A stretch of DNA of 64,000 nt from Liolophura sinensis (GCF_032854445.1 NC_088299.1:3635001-3699000), one strand, 5' to 3'. Counted from the stretch's first letter, positions 1 through 9,810 are shown. Made by a program: numbers and translations. Notes: generated by a model from the letters alone, not told the origin.

Positions 1-85
1 CCACTTGTAAATGGCTGGAAATAACCAGTAGAGAGGTAGATTTTGCTACAAGAAGCGTTTGTCGCCTGTGGCCGAGCGTAAATAC

Positions 86-197
86 CTTGAGTTTCTGGAA
101 CTGCCAAACTTGCTGCGTCACTTGTCCTTTCCAGTAACCTGGACATGTGTAACGCCGTGACCCGCGGGTTGATGGTCAGTTCCAAAGGTTGATACAT
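86..197 (-). CDS. Candidate internal exon, cytoplasmic tail of a type I membrane protein (gene A)
   Basis: On the minus strand a pyrimidine-rich tract ending CCCCAG precedes position 197, and a donor AAG|GTATTT follows position 86. The 112-nt exon is open in phase 0 and gives 37 residues starting MYQPLELTINPRV and ending SLAVPETQ, leaving one base for the next exon beyond the window edge. The preceding transmembrane exon (1284-1571) ends in phase 0, so the two join in frame and place this segment just inside the membrane. It is hydrophilic with no cysteine, as expected for a cytoplasmic tail. I do not recognise the family. Splice signals and phase are seen directly; membership in one gene is inferred. 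Confidence 0.4.
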
Positions 198-329
198 CTG
201 GGGAATCAATTAGAAAGACATAATTCATTCATTTTACTTTCCAGCATAATCTAACGCAATACTCTGACTTTGTTTGACGCTTTTAAACTGGTAACTAAGA
301 TAAAAACTGATAGACCATGTTTTAGTCTG

Positions 330-430
330 TTTGTGGCGTCTTCGTCTGGTGTCTTCGGCGTGGTGCTTTAGTGAAGCAGCACTATGCTTAAGTCGGCTTT
401 CAGTGTGGCAGAGCAAGAAATGTATGTCGG
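330..430 (+). mobile_element. Fragment of family-3 SINE (diverged)
   Basis: The stretch around GTGTCTTCGGCGTGGTGC and GTGAAGCAGCAC matches the middle of the family-3 elements at 15741 and 44035 (GTGTCTT..ACATGATG, then CAGTG.CGGCAGCAC). No head or tail is recognisable. A small reverse-strand ORF here is a by-product of the repeat. Confidence 0.45.
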
Positions 431-544
431 TAATTAGACCGGAATTCAGGCTGGAATTGTGGAGCATCGCCACGCCTGTCTGTTATGTGAGAGGCCCACC
501 TAAGAGGCCTACTTAACCTTCTGCTTAATCCATAGGTATGTAGC

Positions 545-875
545 TATGCTTGAGGTTTACGTCATACGACAACGAGAAGCTGTTTGGTGTGTTTCCTTGT
601 GGAGACGCGATGGTTAGCGTGCTAGCGTGGCGCAAAGGCCCATGGTCAAATAAATACATAACTAAACTTGTGGCAGTGCGAATCCACGCCACCAAAATGC
701 TGCCGCCACTGAAATATGATACAAGCGATACCACACACGACATTTTACACAGTAACACTATACTGACACTATCCTTGCTCTAACCTCTCAGTGTTGAGCG
801 CCAAGTGAGGCAGCAATAAGTGCCATTTTTTGAAGCCTTTGGTAAGACCCAACACGGGCCTGTACTATTTCCTGT
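545..875 (-). mobile_element. tRNA-derived SINE, family 3
   Basis: Read on the minus strand it has the family-3 hallmark TTGAGCGCCAAGTGAGGCAG (reverse complement of the CCTCGCTTGGCGCTCAGCAC module) followed by the middle seen at 15741, 44035 and 50205. It ends near 545 with a shortened tail resembling GGTTTACGTCATACGAC. The head lies toward 875 and is degenerate. It sits immediately beside a family-2 SINE in the same orientation (904-1210). Confidence 0.65.
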
Positions 876-903
876 GATTATTAGCTGTTTCGTCAGCTGA
901 GCG

Positions 904-1210
904 CCTTAAGGTCGTACTCAACAGTTTTTCAGTCATCCTTTGGGTTTTTATGTAATGTGCCTCCTTGTAGCAGGTCGCTCTTTTATCTAGTGAATGAGAC
1001 GACTTACTAAAGGCAAGTAAGCTGCCGCGCCCGAGCCATTATATTGATACGGGTCAGCCAGTCGTTGCACTATCCCCCTATATGCTGAAAACCAAGCGAG
1101 GAAGTCACAACTTCCTCTTTTAAAGTCTCAGGTGTGACTCGACCCAGGATTGATCCTGGATTTACCTCTCCCGAAGCGGACGCTCTACCAACTGTGCTAT
1201 CCGGGCCGGT
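904..1210 (-). mobile_element. tRNA-derived SINE, family 2, nearly full length
   Basis: The head at the high-coordinate end reads on the minus strand GATAGCACAGTTGGTAGAGC (Pol III box A-like), then a CGCTTCGGGA anticodon-arm-like segment and a GGGTCGAGTCAC box B-like segment. The body contains AGTGCAACGACTGGC and GGCGGCTTACTTGCC equivalents. The tail near 913 is the shared GACTGAAAAA..GTACGAC module. Four other copies lie in this window (14101, 14436, 31558, 52650). Confidence 0.8.
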
Positions 1211-1283
1211 TTCTTCAACTGAAAGAAATACTTTGGCATAAGACGAACAACGACGCGTTAATAAATAAATAATAAAATCTCAC

Positions 1284-1571
1284 CAGACTAGAATCGTCGA
1301 CGCTGGATTTCGAATGACACATCAGAATAGCTAACGATGCTATCAGCGACACTAGCGTCGTCAGCACTATTGAAAGCACTACAATGAATATCTTCTCCTT
1401 CTTGCCGATTGCCTCCAACGGTGCTCCGTAAGGTCCCGTTCGGCGCCCGGTCACACCGACGACAGATTGGCAGCTTGACTTCAGGAACACAGACGGGATG
1501 GACACCGCCGGGTTCATGTCGACGGCGAGCTGATAGACCGGCCCTTCGGGGCACAAAGCCTCCACACTCAT
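1284..1571 (-). CDS. Candidate exon encoding juxtamembrane ectodomain and transmembrane helix (gene A)
   Basis: On the minus strand a clear acceptor (ATTTCGGTTTGCTTCAG) precedes position 1571 and a strong donor (CTG|GTGAGAT) follows 1284. The 288-nt exon has no stop in phase 0 and gives 96 residues. Residues 1-58 are extracellular-like with cysteines at 7 and 34 (ALCPEGPVYQ, LKSSCQ). A basic stretch (GKKEK, 56-60) is followed by a hydrophobic helix, residues 61-84 (IFIVVLSIVLTTLVSLIASL), and a short polar CHSKSSVDDSSL. The layout is that of a single-pass type I protein. Local GC and CpG content exceed the flanks. An open frame without the splice sites also exists upstream, but the acceptor makes the internal-exon reading better. 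Family not recognised. Confidence 0.5.
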
Positions 1572-3475
1572 CTGAAGCAAACCGAAATATAGATTAATAT
1601 ATAAAGCCATACCGAGATGAAGTTTCACCCAAAGGCAGAACCCTGGTTAAACTCTAATGTACATATAGGCTACTCCCGACACAATAGGGATATCTTAGCT
1701 GATATTGCCTGCAAATGGGTCCAATGTTTTTCCGTTCTGATAAATGGCCTGCCATACACCCCTTCCACCCCCCTCCCCCCACACATTTTGGTCTTTTTGG
1801 TCTATATTTACACAGCGCATCCTTTAACGGACTCATTTTGACTTTACATGCTCAGCTGAGCTTTCACAGAAAAACTTTCTTATTCCAGTAACTATAATAT
1901 AGATGTAGCCGACTGCAATTTCCGTTTTTGGGCATGGCTGGCTTCTTCAGTAAAAATTGTCACTTAACTTAATTGATTTGGTTAACAAATAGTGTGTGTG
2001 TGGTGGGGGGGGGGGGGGTGGAGGAGGGGAAATAGAGGATAAACTGTGGCAGTATAATGATAGGTCTACTTACACTCAAAAAGAAATAATTTGTTAATGT
2101 TAACAGTCTGTTGTCTGAGTGATGCTGGAATGTATTCTGTTATTATAAGGGATTGTGTTATATTCAACATAATGTCCTGTTAGTCTAATAGAATTTCTGT
2201 GTTGAATTAATAGAACATGTGTGTTATATTTAATCTGTTGCAATAGCAGAGTTTGTTGAAATGTAAACATGTAAGTACAGTGCTGCCTTTGTGTATCAGA
2301 CGATGCATGCTGTTAAATGTAAGTTATCTAAAACCATATTTCACCGCTTCTTGATTACGAGGGGCTATTCAGTGTCGCCCCCCCTCCCCCACCTCCAGCA
2401 ACCAGTGTTAACGCAAAGCCAGAAATATTCTCGTTAAACGGCGTTCAAACAAAGCGCAAGACATCAAGCGACACGAATGTCTTGTGTACACAAACACAAT
2501 CTTAACGTAGGCAGGAACAGCGGAGAACGTAATTAACCCAGTAATACCGCAATAACGCTGCAAAATGTGACAAACCTTGAATTCTCTGATACACTTATTC
2601 TATTTTTTTAAAAGATGACGTTGAGTAATATAAAGTATATCTCGTTCCAAGTTTTTGAGGTATATATTAGAGGCACATGTATGTATGCACGACTTCATAA
2701 CGGCTTATGACATAATATACACACGTTAAGAGTTTTCCCGTATTACTCAAAAAAAGCTGAATTTAGCACTTTTGCCGTATATAGGCCTATGATTTGTTCA
2801 TGTTAACAATGCTTGTTCACCCCATTGCGATTAGCTAAATAAGAACTTTAAACGCATTTTTTGAAAGTTTTCGTCAACGTGGTCAACGTTAACCAGAAAA
2901 ATATTTTAATGGAACCTTCAGGTATGTATTTCTGTGTGCTGTCAAAATGTAGTTTTGGTAACGCTTGTCTTCATGTGTAAAATATAAATCTTATAACGTG
3001 ATCAGTTTTGTTACATTTTGGTAGGTACAAAATCCGTATTTCTGCCGGAATATGTGAGGCATCCCACATGGTAGAGTTAACTAACCAAGTCACTGTGGAG
3101 CACATGGAAAAATAGTTCGAATGTCAGTCCTTCCCTTTTTCCAGACTGAATAATTGTTAGGATATGCAAATAAGTAACATATGGCAACTATACCGAGATT
3201 GTACTTGCTATGCTAGCTATGTGTAATATGTACGGGAATTATAAGGCTGAAAGTTACATTTTTATATATATTTATTTACTTGATGTTTAATTGCAATTTA
3301 ATTTTTGTTTAATGGCATTTCAAGAATCTTTTAGAAAAGTACATTTGTGGTGTATTGCTTTTCCTCACCCTAGAGTGTCTTAAACTAAAAAAAACATATT
3401 TCAGGGTGACTAGAGAGTAAGGTTCCATTTTTCGATTCTATGACATATTCATCGCTAACACGGATATAGACTCAC
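1572..3475. other. AT-rich intron-like DNA without recognisable gene
   Basis: Apart from the dispersed repeat at 2068-2275, I see a 13-base G run near 2007-2019 beside a (GT) tract, a pyrimidine tract near 1765-1790, and long AT-rich DNA. The gene A model needs at least one exon here (entering in phase 1, leaving in phase 0), but no convincing acceptor-donor pair satisfies this. Confidence 0.5.
2068..2275 (+). repeat. Dispersed ~200-bp repeat beginning CACTCAAAAA
   Basis: It shares order and words with 15280-15480: CACTCAAAAA, CTGTTGTCTGA.TGATGCT, ATGTATTCTGTT, TATTCAACA, and TCTG..GCAATAGCAGA. The ends carry partly inverted words (GTTGTCTGA near the start, TCAGACAAC near the end of the better copy), suggesting a short non-autonomous DNA element. 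No protein is encoded. Confidence 0.55.
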
Positions 3476-3543
3476 TTCGGTGACGATTTAGGTTAATAAA
3501 TCGCCCGCTTGTCATATGACAGGGAAACAGCAGCAATTCAGAA
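3476..3543 (-). CDS. Candidate small ectodomain exon (gene A)
   Basis: The acceptor CACTTCTGTTTTCAG lies just before 3543 and the donor CGAA|GTGAGTC just after 3476, both close to consensus. Only one frame of the 68 nt is open: phase 2 entry, giving SELLLFPCHMTSGRFINLNR plus flanking residues, with one cysteine. That phase is exactly what the exon at 8305-8450 requires (it leaves AG, so the junction codon is AGT, Ser). The exon leaves phase 1, which the transmembrane exon cannot accept directly, so another exon must lie between. A 68-nt frame can be open by chance, so the splice signals carry most of the weight. Confidence 0.35.
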
Positions 3544-3895
3544 CTGAAAACAGAAGTGGCCTTACAAAGGTGTTAACAGATGTGAATCTCAAGTGTAGTC
3601 TGTTTCGATTCTTAAGGTACATACTTTCTTGCACTGGAGCCGATCCTCCGCCTTACCATACTAGATACCTTTTAAACTTTAAAAAGGAAAATACCTTTTT
3701 GTAGATACCATACCTTTTAAATTTCCTGTTATTCAACATGGACAATTTCATTATCTATATAGAGACCGGTGTGCCTGCAAACGACATCGATATTCTACGG
3801 AATGTCGCAACAAAGGCAGATTTGTAGAACATGTTGGACAATATATGTTATGTCAAAATAATAACATGACGGAGTAAATTCTAACGACTCTTATC

Positions 3896-4020
3896 ACACG
3901 AGGTCTGCCAGCAGCACCCTGATGGTTTCCTCCCACCGTAATACTGACCACCGTCGTATACGTTAAATACTCTTATTCCTATCAATTAAATCAATCAATA
4001 AATAAATGAATAAATAAATA
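3896..4020 (+). mobile_element. SINE family-1 fragment, 3' part
   Basis: Contains degenerate versions of the family-1 body (GATGGTTTCCTCCCACCGTAA, ACCGTCGTATACG) and ends in a long AATCAATAAATAAATGAATA tail. The head is missing. Confidence 0.6.
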
Positions 4021-5128
4021 TTATGCCAAATGCTTTCACTGGCTAGGAATTAAACAAATATTTCGGGATATATCAGAGATAAATGGTTTTCTAATAGTTC
4101 GAATAGTTTAACTCGAAGTATGGAAAACCAATGCAGTATTCTTTGCCTTGGCGTGGGCAGATAAAAAAGTACTTTAAAGTTAATCCTCGTGTGGATTAAA
4201 ATCTCTTGGGATATATTTATATTTGGCATATATTGGACTATTTTTATTATTATTATTATTATTATTTGTCTTTTTAATATTTCACTGAGTATAGGATGTG
4301 GTAAGGTGTCACTGGCGGTTTTTCGTAATGTCACAGCGGTTCTGCCATAGACGTCGGCAAACATAACAAGCCAATGTCATATCGTGACCAGTGCCCTCGG
4401 GTCTATATTAACACGTCGGTTATATTACCGGCTTAACCAACTATAGCAGTAGATGTGGCTTGGAATGAAGCGATGGCTCCGAGCAGGCCACCTTCCCAGG
4501 TGTGTTTAACCTCTTTGACTTCGCCACTTCCTAAAATCTCTAATATTTGCTAATTTAGACAGGTTTGATGTGGAATCATGAGAGAATGTTGACAACGGCG
4601 GAGAGATGTGGCTGACCGCAGACCGGAACGTGCGGAGTCAAGCCACATGGTCTTACTTCCTCAGATCCTTCCGACCATGCCCTCGGGGCCCCAATCTTCC
4701 CAGACAAATTAGTTCACGTGCCCGGCGCTACATTCCTCGACTGACATTGACAACCCACGGCGTACGACAGACAATCATATCCTGTGAGCTCTTCTTGAAT
4801 AATACTCTCCGATAGATCCTCGCAAGTAACCAGTAGTCTCGTTTAAAAGCATATGTTATAAGGGGCGTAACCCTCGCCGGCAAATAAGAAAGGACGATGT
4901 CGATTGTCTCTAGTATTAAGATAGAAAATAATGGCGGCACTGTACTCCAGAGCTTACTATCGCAGAAGGCAGGTCTTGTTGGATTACTAGGTGTGAAAGT
5001 GTGCAGACGTGGATCCCCAGAAAAATGGTGACTTAATCGATAATTCTTCATATTTCTTTATACATGTCTTAAAAATGTTTCAGCAGAATAATACTAGGGG
5101 GAAATCGAGATAACAGGGAAAATACAAG
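4021..5128. other. No recognised gene; GC-richer block and (ATT)n
   Basis: A short (ATT)n tract lies at 4243-4268. A GC-richer, CpG-containing block at about 4570-4790 has open frames on both strands (up to 107 codons), none recognisable and none with a convincing pair of splice sites. The word GACCA(G)TGCCCTCGG occurs near 4388 and again near 4675, hinting at a diverged repeat. Confidence 0.4.
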
Positions 5129-5881
5129 AAATTAAACTGGACCTCTCATGTCACTTACATAAGCAAGAAAATTTCACGCAATATTGGTAATCTAAATAAT
5201 ATCAAAGATGTAGTCGACCAAAAGTCACTGATTATCCTTTATTATTCATTGATATATCCCTACTTATTTTATGAGAATGCACTTTGGGCAAATACTTATC
5301 AGTCACACCCCAGGCCACTTCAGATTCCACAAAAACGAGTACTCCGTCTCATATCGCTTTCATAACGATTAGATCCTACAGCCCTAATATTTCGGCAATT
5401 AGAAATCCTGCCACTATTGGAATAAATTCTCAATTCTCGTTCTAGCGCATAAATCCTTCCACCACCCAGGGCAAACTGATGTACACTGCTTCAATACCCG
5501 AGGAAGATCTCTTGATTTAAATAGGCCATTCTATAGAAATAACTTATAGTACTATTCGTTTCAAGTATGTGCGCCTTGGAAATGGAACGAATTGTCAACA
5601 CAAACCAGGAATCTTACATCTACATGTCTATTTAAATTAAAACTAAAATCTGAACTCCTGCAAGAGATGCTTTTTGTGTTGTGTTCGCTCGGTATCATAT
5701 CTGGATCATACACATGAATTTCGTTTTTGTTTCACATTTTTTTAAAGATAAAAATAGTCGTCTGTCATCTGTAACATATTATTCGCCATCACCGTCATCG
5801 TTATTAATTATTAACAACGTTATGATAGATCAAGCTCCGTGGAGCTTTATTCCCGCCAATATTGTCCTATATCGGTACAAT

Positions 5882-5913
<32 letters not shown>
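5129..5913 (+). mobile_element. Non-LTR retrotransposon (LINE) remnant: reverse transcriptase C-terminus, 3' UTR and (AATC)n end
   Basis: From 5129 a 78-codon open stretch reads KLNWTSHVTYISKKISRNIG, then SLIILYYSLIYPYLFYENAL and LQIPQKRVLRLI, the arrangement found C-terminal to the RT core in CR1/jockey-type LINEs. After frame damage the next conserved segment (NTRGRSLDLNRPFYRNN, WKWNEL, FKLKLKSELL, about 5490-5660) matches the usual NTR..DL..P..R and WN.L..FK motifs. Stops and frameshifts show it is dead. Near the 3' end AAGCTCCGTGGAGCTT (about 5834-5849) forms a small hairpin, and the element ends in (AATC)n at about 5881-5913, a common CR1-like terminus. The 5' part is absent. The exact clade is uncertain. 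Confidence 0.75.
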
Positions 5914-6317
5914 GAATACGCTACAGACTATGCTTATCTGGATATGTGTGCAATTTCATAAGAAAATGCCATTTTCAAACGCATGCATGACATGTATGTA
6001 GATTTTTTCCGAGGGAAATTTAGTATGAACTCAGCAAAACATGTTACGTTGTTAATGAGAAAAAAATGAAAAGTTGACGTACTGTCATGTTTGTTGTGAT
6101 ATATTTATTCAAGTGAAAATTACTAGACATTTAAACAAAAAGAAATAAACCTTTTTGAAGGAATTTGTACAACGCTTAAGTCTTTCAGCGGACATGTCAT
6201 CAGAAGCTGGGGAAAATTCGTGATAAACATCATACCATATATGGAACGTCACACATTATTCCTTTGACAGATACTACTGTTGTCTTTGATATATTTTTGT
6301 CTGTTGTTTTTGATTTA

Positions 6318-6765
6318 TGTTCATATACATGTACTACACACTTTAGTCTCAACGAATGACTAAAATACCTATTTATTTATTTGATTGGTGTTTTACGCCA
6401 TGCTCAAGAATATTTCACTTATACGACGGTGGCCAGCGTTATGGTGGGAAGAAACCGGGGGGAAACCCACGACCATGCGCAGGTTGCTGCAAAACCTTCC
6501 CACGTACGGCCGGAGAGGAAGCCAGCATGAGCTGGACTTGAACTCACACCGACCGCATTGGCGAGAGACTCCTGGGTAATTACGCTGCGCCACGGAGGCC
6601 CCGACTAAGATACCTGCTTCATATACATGTACTGCACACTTTAGTCTCAACGGATGACTAAGATACATGCTCATTGTACATGTACTACACACTTTAGTCT
6701 CAACGGATGACTAAGGTACCTGCTTATTGTACATGTACTACCCACTTTTGTCTGAACGATTCACG
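6318..6765 (+). repeat. 53-bp minisatellite interrupted by a SINE
   Basis: The word GTACTACACACTTTAG recurs at 6331, 6629, 6682 and 6735. The last three are exactly 53 bp apart. Units read roughly CTCAACGGATGACTAAGATAC plus a TACATGTACTACACAC segment. A family-1 SINE (6371-6602) splits the first unit. Confidence 0.8.
6371..6602 (-). mobile_element. SINE family 1 inserted in minisatellite, with 13-bp target duplication
   Basis: Read on the minus strand: head remnant GGGGCCTCCGTGGCG, GAGTTCAAGTCCAGCTC (box B-like), CCGGCCGTACGTGGGAAGG, and tail GTATAAGTGAAATATTCTTG ending in AAATAAATAAAT. About 22 bp of the head containing box A are deleted. It is flanked by GACTAAAATACCT (6358-6370) and GACTAAGATACCT (6603-6615). 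Confidence 0.85.
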
Positions 6766-7371
6766 TGTACAGTGAATACAATACAAGATATCAGTTAACG
6801 TCACTTTATTGTCAAGCTATCAAATAACTGAAATTGGATCGTACGATACGTTCACGTTTTTGGAGGCATTTCAGAGAGATCTGCTGTACAGCCTGCTATT
6901 GTACTGCAAGCTAACTGTCCAGCGTAAACACCTGCCATCCGATATCAAATATAGCCAAATTACAAGGCGCAGAATGCCATTTGACTGTCTTAGTCAGACG
7001 TGAATTGTTTTGTGTTTATATGCGTTCTGTTTGGACTAAAAACTTATGCAACAGTGAGCGAAGAATAATCCTCCACCTAATTTACTACATGTCACAGATT
7101 TCCCACGTTCTCTCCTCTCTTTCCTAACCTTACACAACGCTTCAAAATCTTATCAGATGTATACAAAAATATATATTGTCAGTCAAATAAGGTTGTACAC
7201 ATACACATGTTTAGAAAAGGAAAACCAAACCAAACCTAATTGTACACATGTACAACTAATCTGGAAATGAAAATGAGATCATTTACGCTAGCCTGTACCA
7301 GCCATATAGTAAATGTATTCATTTATTTTTTTTACCGCCGTATATTCAAGATTTTAAGGGTAGAGGAAACT
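6766..7371. other. No recognised feature
   Basis: AT-rich DNA. The 64-codon ORF at 6809-7003 has no recognisable motif and no supporting signals. Confidence 0.4.
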
Positions 7372-7500
7372 GGGCCCCGTTTCACAAAGCGCACGTAACG
7401 CGACGTCGACGTAACTTCGATGGTGACATACTGTATGTACCTTCAGCGTCATGGAAGCTACGTGCACTTACCGCTATGTGCGCTTTGTGAAACGGGGCCC
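7372..7500. mobile_element. 129-bp palindromic element with perfect 23-bp terminal inverted repeats
   Basis: The left arm 7372-7394 starts GGGCCCCGTTTCACAAAGCG, and 7478-7500 is its exact reverse complement. The interior pairs imperfectly, so nearly the whole element can fold into one hairpin with an apex near ATACTGTATGT. No protein is encoded. Elements ending GGGCCCCGTTTCACAAAG are, from memory, common in marine invertebrate genomes. No clear target-site duplication is visible. Likely a fold-back MITE. Confidence 0.75.
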
Positions 7501-8129
7501 TCATAAAGGAAAAAAACCTCTAAAAATCGAAGTAGATATCATTAAATAGACCACTTAAAACTATGCACAAACATACTTTCATTTATTTTTTTAGATTTTT
7601 GTGAAAAGAGTTAAAGGCACTCCAACATTAAGGCGGGCTTTATGGACCATATTATCAAATGTTAGGAAGTCAGACCTCACAGGAAGGTTATCCTACTCTA
7701 ATCATGACACTGAATGGTCGAATAACTCTTTTTAGACTACCTAGAGTAAAACATTTCTTAAATAATGTTCCCAAAAATTCCTTCCTTCTGGTGAACATAA
7801 GGGGAAAAAAGGTGATGTTACGTCCTAGTTCCTAGATACCGTCATTATGGCTCATAAGGCCACCATAGTATTCAAATATTTAAATGCCTTTCAACACTCT
7901 TAAAAATCCTTAAAAAATAAATGACAGTATTTTTACGCATAGTTTTCAGTTGAGTATATGTTGAACCTTACTTTATATTTTAACTTTCTATTACTTTAAA
8001 TGAACATTACACATTATTTTTATATGCTACAATATTAAAAATTATCTCTCGTCCATCCCTAGAGTAATCTGGAATATGTTCATATAAGTTATACGCGAGA
8101 AGAGGCTCATTTTACTACATAATACTCAC
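7501..8129. other. AT-rich DNA, nothing recognised
   Basis: Long T- and A-rich tracts and frequent stops in all frames. No repeat or splice-bounded open segment was found. Confidence 0.4.
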
Positions 8130-8250
8130 TATCGAATAATGTAAAACGAAACTTCCAACTGAAACAGAACAATCTGTGGCAATGACAGAATAATCTTCTG
8201 TTGCAACAGAATACAAATCTAGCCCAACTCAGACAACAAGTGTTTTTGGA
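8130..8250 (+). repeat. 3' fragment of the CACTCAAAAA dispersed repeat
   Basis: AACAGAACAATCTG, GCAATGACAGAATAA and CAACTCAGACAACAAGTG correspond to the last third of the copies at 2068 and 15280. It ends GTGTTTTTGGAG, a partial inverse of the CTCAAAAA start. Confidence 0.45.
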
Positions 8251-8304
8251 GAATATACATACATGTATATGTCATGTAGACTTTATATATACAGATCCAC
8301 CTAC

Positions 8305-8450
8305 CTGTGCGGTGATTCTCGCTGCTCCTGTATGTAGGGTCTAATCACGAAGAAACCTGGAGCTCCTGTAAACGGACAAATCCCAGGGTAACCTGGACGA
8401 ACACTGACACTGACTTCTGCCTCATCCACACATTGTTTCCGTCTTGTTTG
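8305..8450 (-). CDS. Candidate ectodomain exon with two cysteines (gene A)
   Basis: This is the best-supported non-GPCR exon. On the minus strand a long pyrimidine tract (CCCCCTTCCTCCCCATCC) ends in TGTCAG before 8450, and the donor is CACAG|GTAGGTG after 8305. Of three frames over 146 nt only phase 0 is open: QTRRKQCVDEAEVSVSVRPG, then YPGICPFTGAPGFFVIRPYI, then QEQRESPH, leaving two bases. Two cysteines and no hydrophobic helix suggest an extracellular segment. It follows the candidate signal-peptide exon (phase 0 out) and precedes 3476-3543 (phase 2 in). No family recognised. Confidence 0.5.
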
Positions 8451-9099
8451 CTGACAGGGATGGGGAGGAAGGGGGTGGGGGTGTTGCTGGAGAGAGGGTA
8501 AGTTTCGCGCTCCTTCCGCAGTATCATGCAACAATGTCCGCTGGTGATGTGTTCAGTTCTCCAGAATTTAAGAGTAAATCTGGGATGGTATTAAATTCCG
8601 TCCGGCGTCTCGCCCTGCCCCAACGCAAACCGGGCAGTCACAGTGTTCTTTAGGATGTCCCCAGCCACTCACCTGCCGAATTCTGATCACTGTTCGGCCC
8701 TGTGGGGATCACTTCATCTTAGACGGATTTCCTGGCTTCAAACCGTTAAAAAACTTTTCCGGGACGTCGGTTTTAGACTTTGACGCCCATGTACACACCG
8801 AACAAAGCTCAAGTGATTTCTCCGTCCTTACCTTCACCTTGCACCAGTGAGAAAGAAACTACGTGTATACTGACGAAAAAAACGCACACCCCCTGTTAAA
8901 GGGGATAGACCGCAAGCTTAAGGCATATGGGTGGAGAAGCTTTGCAAAAAATGATTATCAAATAAAGGCAATACATGTTTTAATTTCTGGGGTCCGCAGC
9001 TGACAGGTGACAGGCAGCGATTAGTAAACATAAAAACCCGACTCCCATTTTCTTTGTTCACCTGATTTTATTTTGTCTGATTCAAGCCATTCCGTATAC

Positions 9100-9195
9100 G
9101 CCTAGATATGGCCTAGATCGAGGTACCTCGATTAAGCCTATAACCGCACAAGTATATAGAACAAGAGCAGTCAGCTTTGTGTAAGCCGATGTCAT
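9100..9195 (-). CDS. Candidate first coding exon encoding a signal peptide (gene A)
   Basis: On the minus strand an ATG at 9195 opens MTSAYTKLTALVLYTCAVIG followed by LIE: a short polar n-region with lysine and a ~15-residue hydrophobic core, typical of a signal peptide. Two possible donors exist, GAG|GTACCT (exon ends 9127) and GGC|GTATAC (exon ends 9100). Both leave phase 0, the phase the exon at 8305-8450 needs. The start context is mediocre (T at -3). Upstream lies a CpG-dense block that could be promoter and 5' UTR. Assignment to gene A is inference from strand, order, phase and topology. Confidence 0.35.
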
Positions 9196-9430
9196 CAATT
9201 CTCCCGCCTCTCGACAACTTGCGGTGCTCGCTCTGCTGACAGCATTCCTCCAGCCGACTCGGATGACAGAGCACGATAAAGGAGAGAGAGGTGAATCGCC
9301 TTGGCCGACAGCTGGAAAGCGAGCGAGCGATACTCGTACGTTAATCACCGCACGCGTGGCATCTGTTCCCGCATACCACCTTCAATGCAAGAGTTCATGC
9401 CCACCGCCGCACCTAAGTACCTGCGCGAGA
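9196..9430 (-). promoter_or_regulatory. CpG-dense block upstream of the signal-peptide exon
   Basis: I count roughly two dozen CpG dinucleotides in about 235 bp (for example GCGAGCGAGCGATACTCG and ACCGCACGCG), far above the AT-rich surroundings. Position and strand fit a promoter/5' UTR for gene A. No TATA box was seen. ORFs on both strands here look like by-products of GC richness. Confidence 0.35.
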
Positions 9431-9486
9431 CATCGCTTTGCATGCTATATCGTATGCTTTGCTTTATATCTCTGTTTCACCTCATT

Positions 9487-9810
9487 CAACAGGTTCAGCA
9501 GTGCAAACAGCAGATGATATTGTCATTCAGATCCATATCAAACTGTACATCATTCACAAAATGAAATTGTCAATCTAAAATGAGAAGTGTCCAAAATCGT
9601 TATTCATGGTCAGTGTGTAAAAACTACACTCTCTATTTCAACTCCCTTAGCAGGTTCAGCGGTGCAAACAAAAGATGATATTGTCATTTAGATCCATATC
9701 AAACTGTACAACATGAATAAAATGAAATGGTCCGTCTAAAATGAGCTGCATGCAAAATTACTATCGAGCGTCAGTGTGTAAAACCTCACTCTTTAAACGC
9801 AAATGTGAGA
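9487..9810 (+). repeat. Two-copy tandem duplication, 161-bp period
   Basis: AGGTTCAGC.GTGCAAAC recurs at 9491 and 9652, ATCCATATCAAACTGTACA in each copy, and TCAGTGTGTAAAA at 9610 and 9771, all offset by 161 bp. The copies have diverged moderately. Confidence 0.85.

Noticed and set aside
904-1210. tRNA gene
   Set aside because: The box A- and box B-like segments belong to SINE heads. The cloverleaf is degraded and a long shared body follows. The same holds for every other tRNA-like head in the window.
1617-1841. ORFs on both strands beside the transmembrane exon
   Set aside because: They overlap a pyrimidine tract, have no motif and conflict with the splice-supported exon.
8667-8700. Perfect donor GGCAG|GTGAGTGG on the minus strand
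   Set aside because: Every upstream frame has a stop nearby. Only a 27-nt micro-exon with a poor acceptor would fit, so I left it out.
8843-8880. Additional exon of gene A (TTTTTTTCGTCAG acceptor, GTGAAG/GTAAGG donors)
   Set aside because: In the phase supplied by the signal-peptide exon it either meets a stop or leaves a phase the next exon cannot use.
9117-9132. 16-bp perfect palindrome ATCGAGGTACCTCGAT as a regulatory site
   Set aside because: A single occurrence overlapping the candidate donor; no evidence of function.
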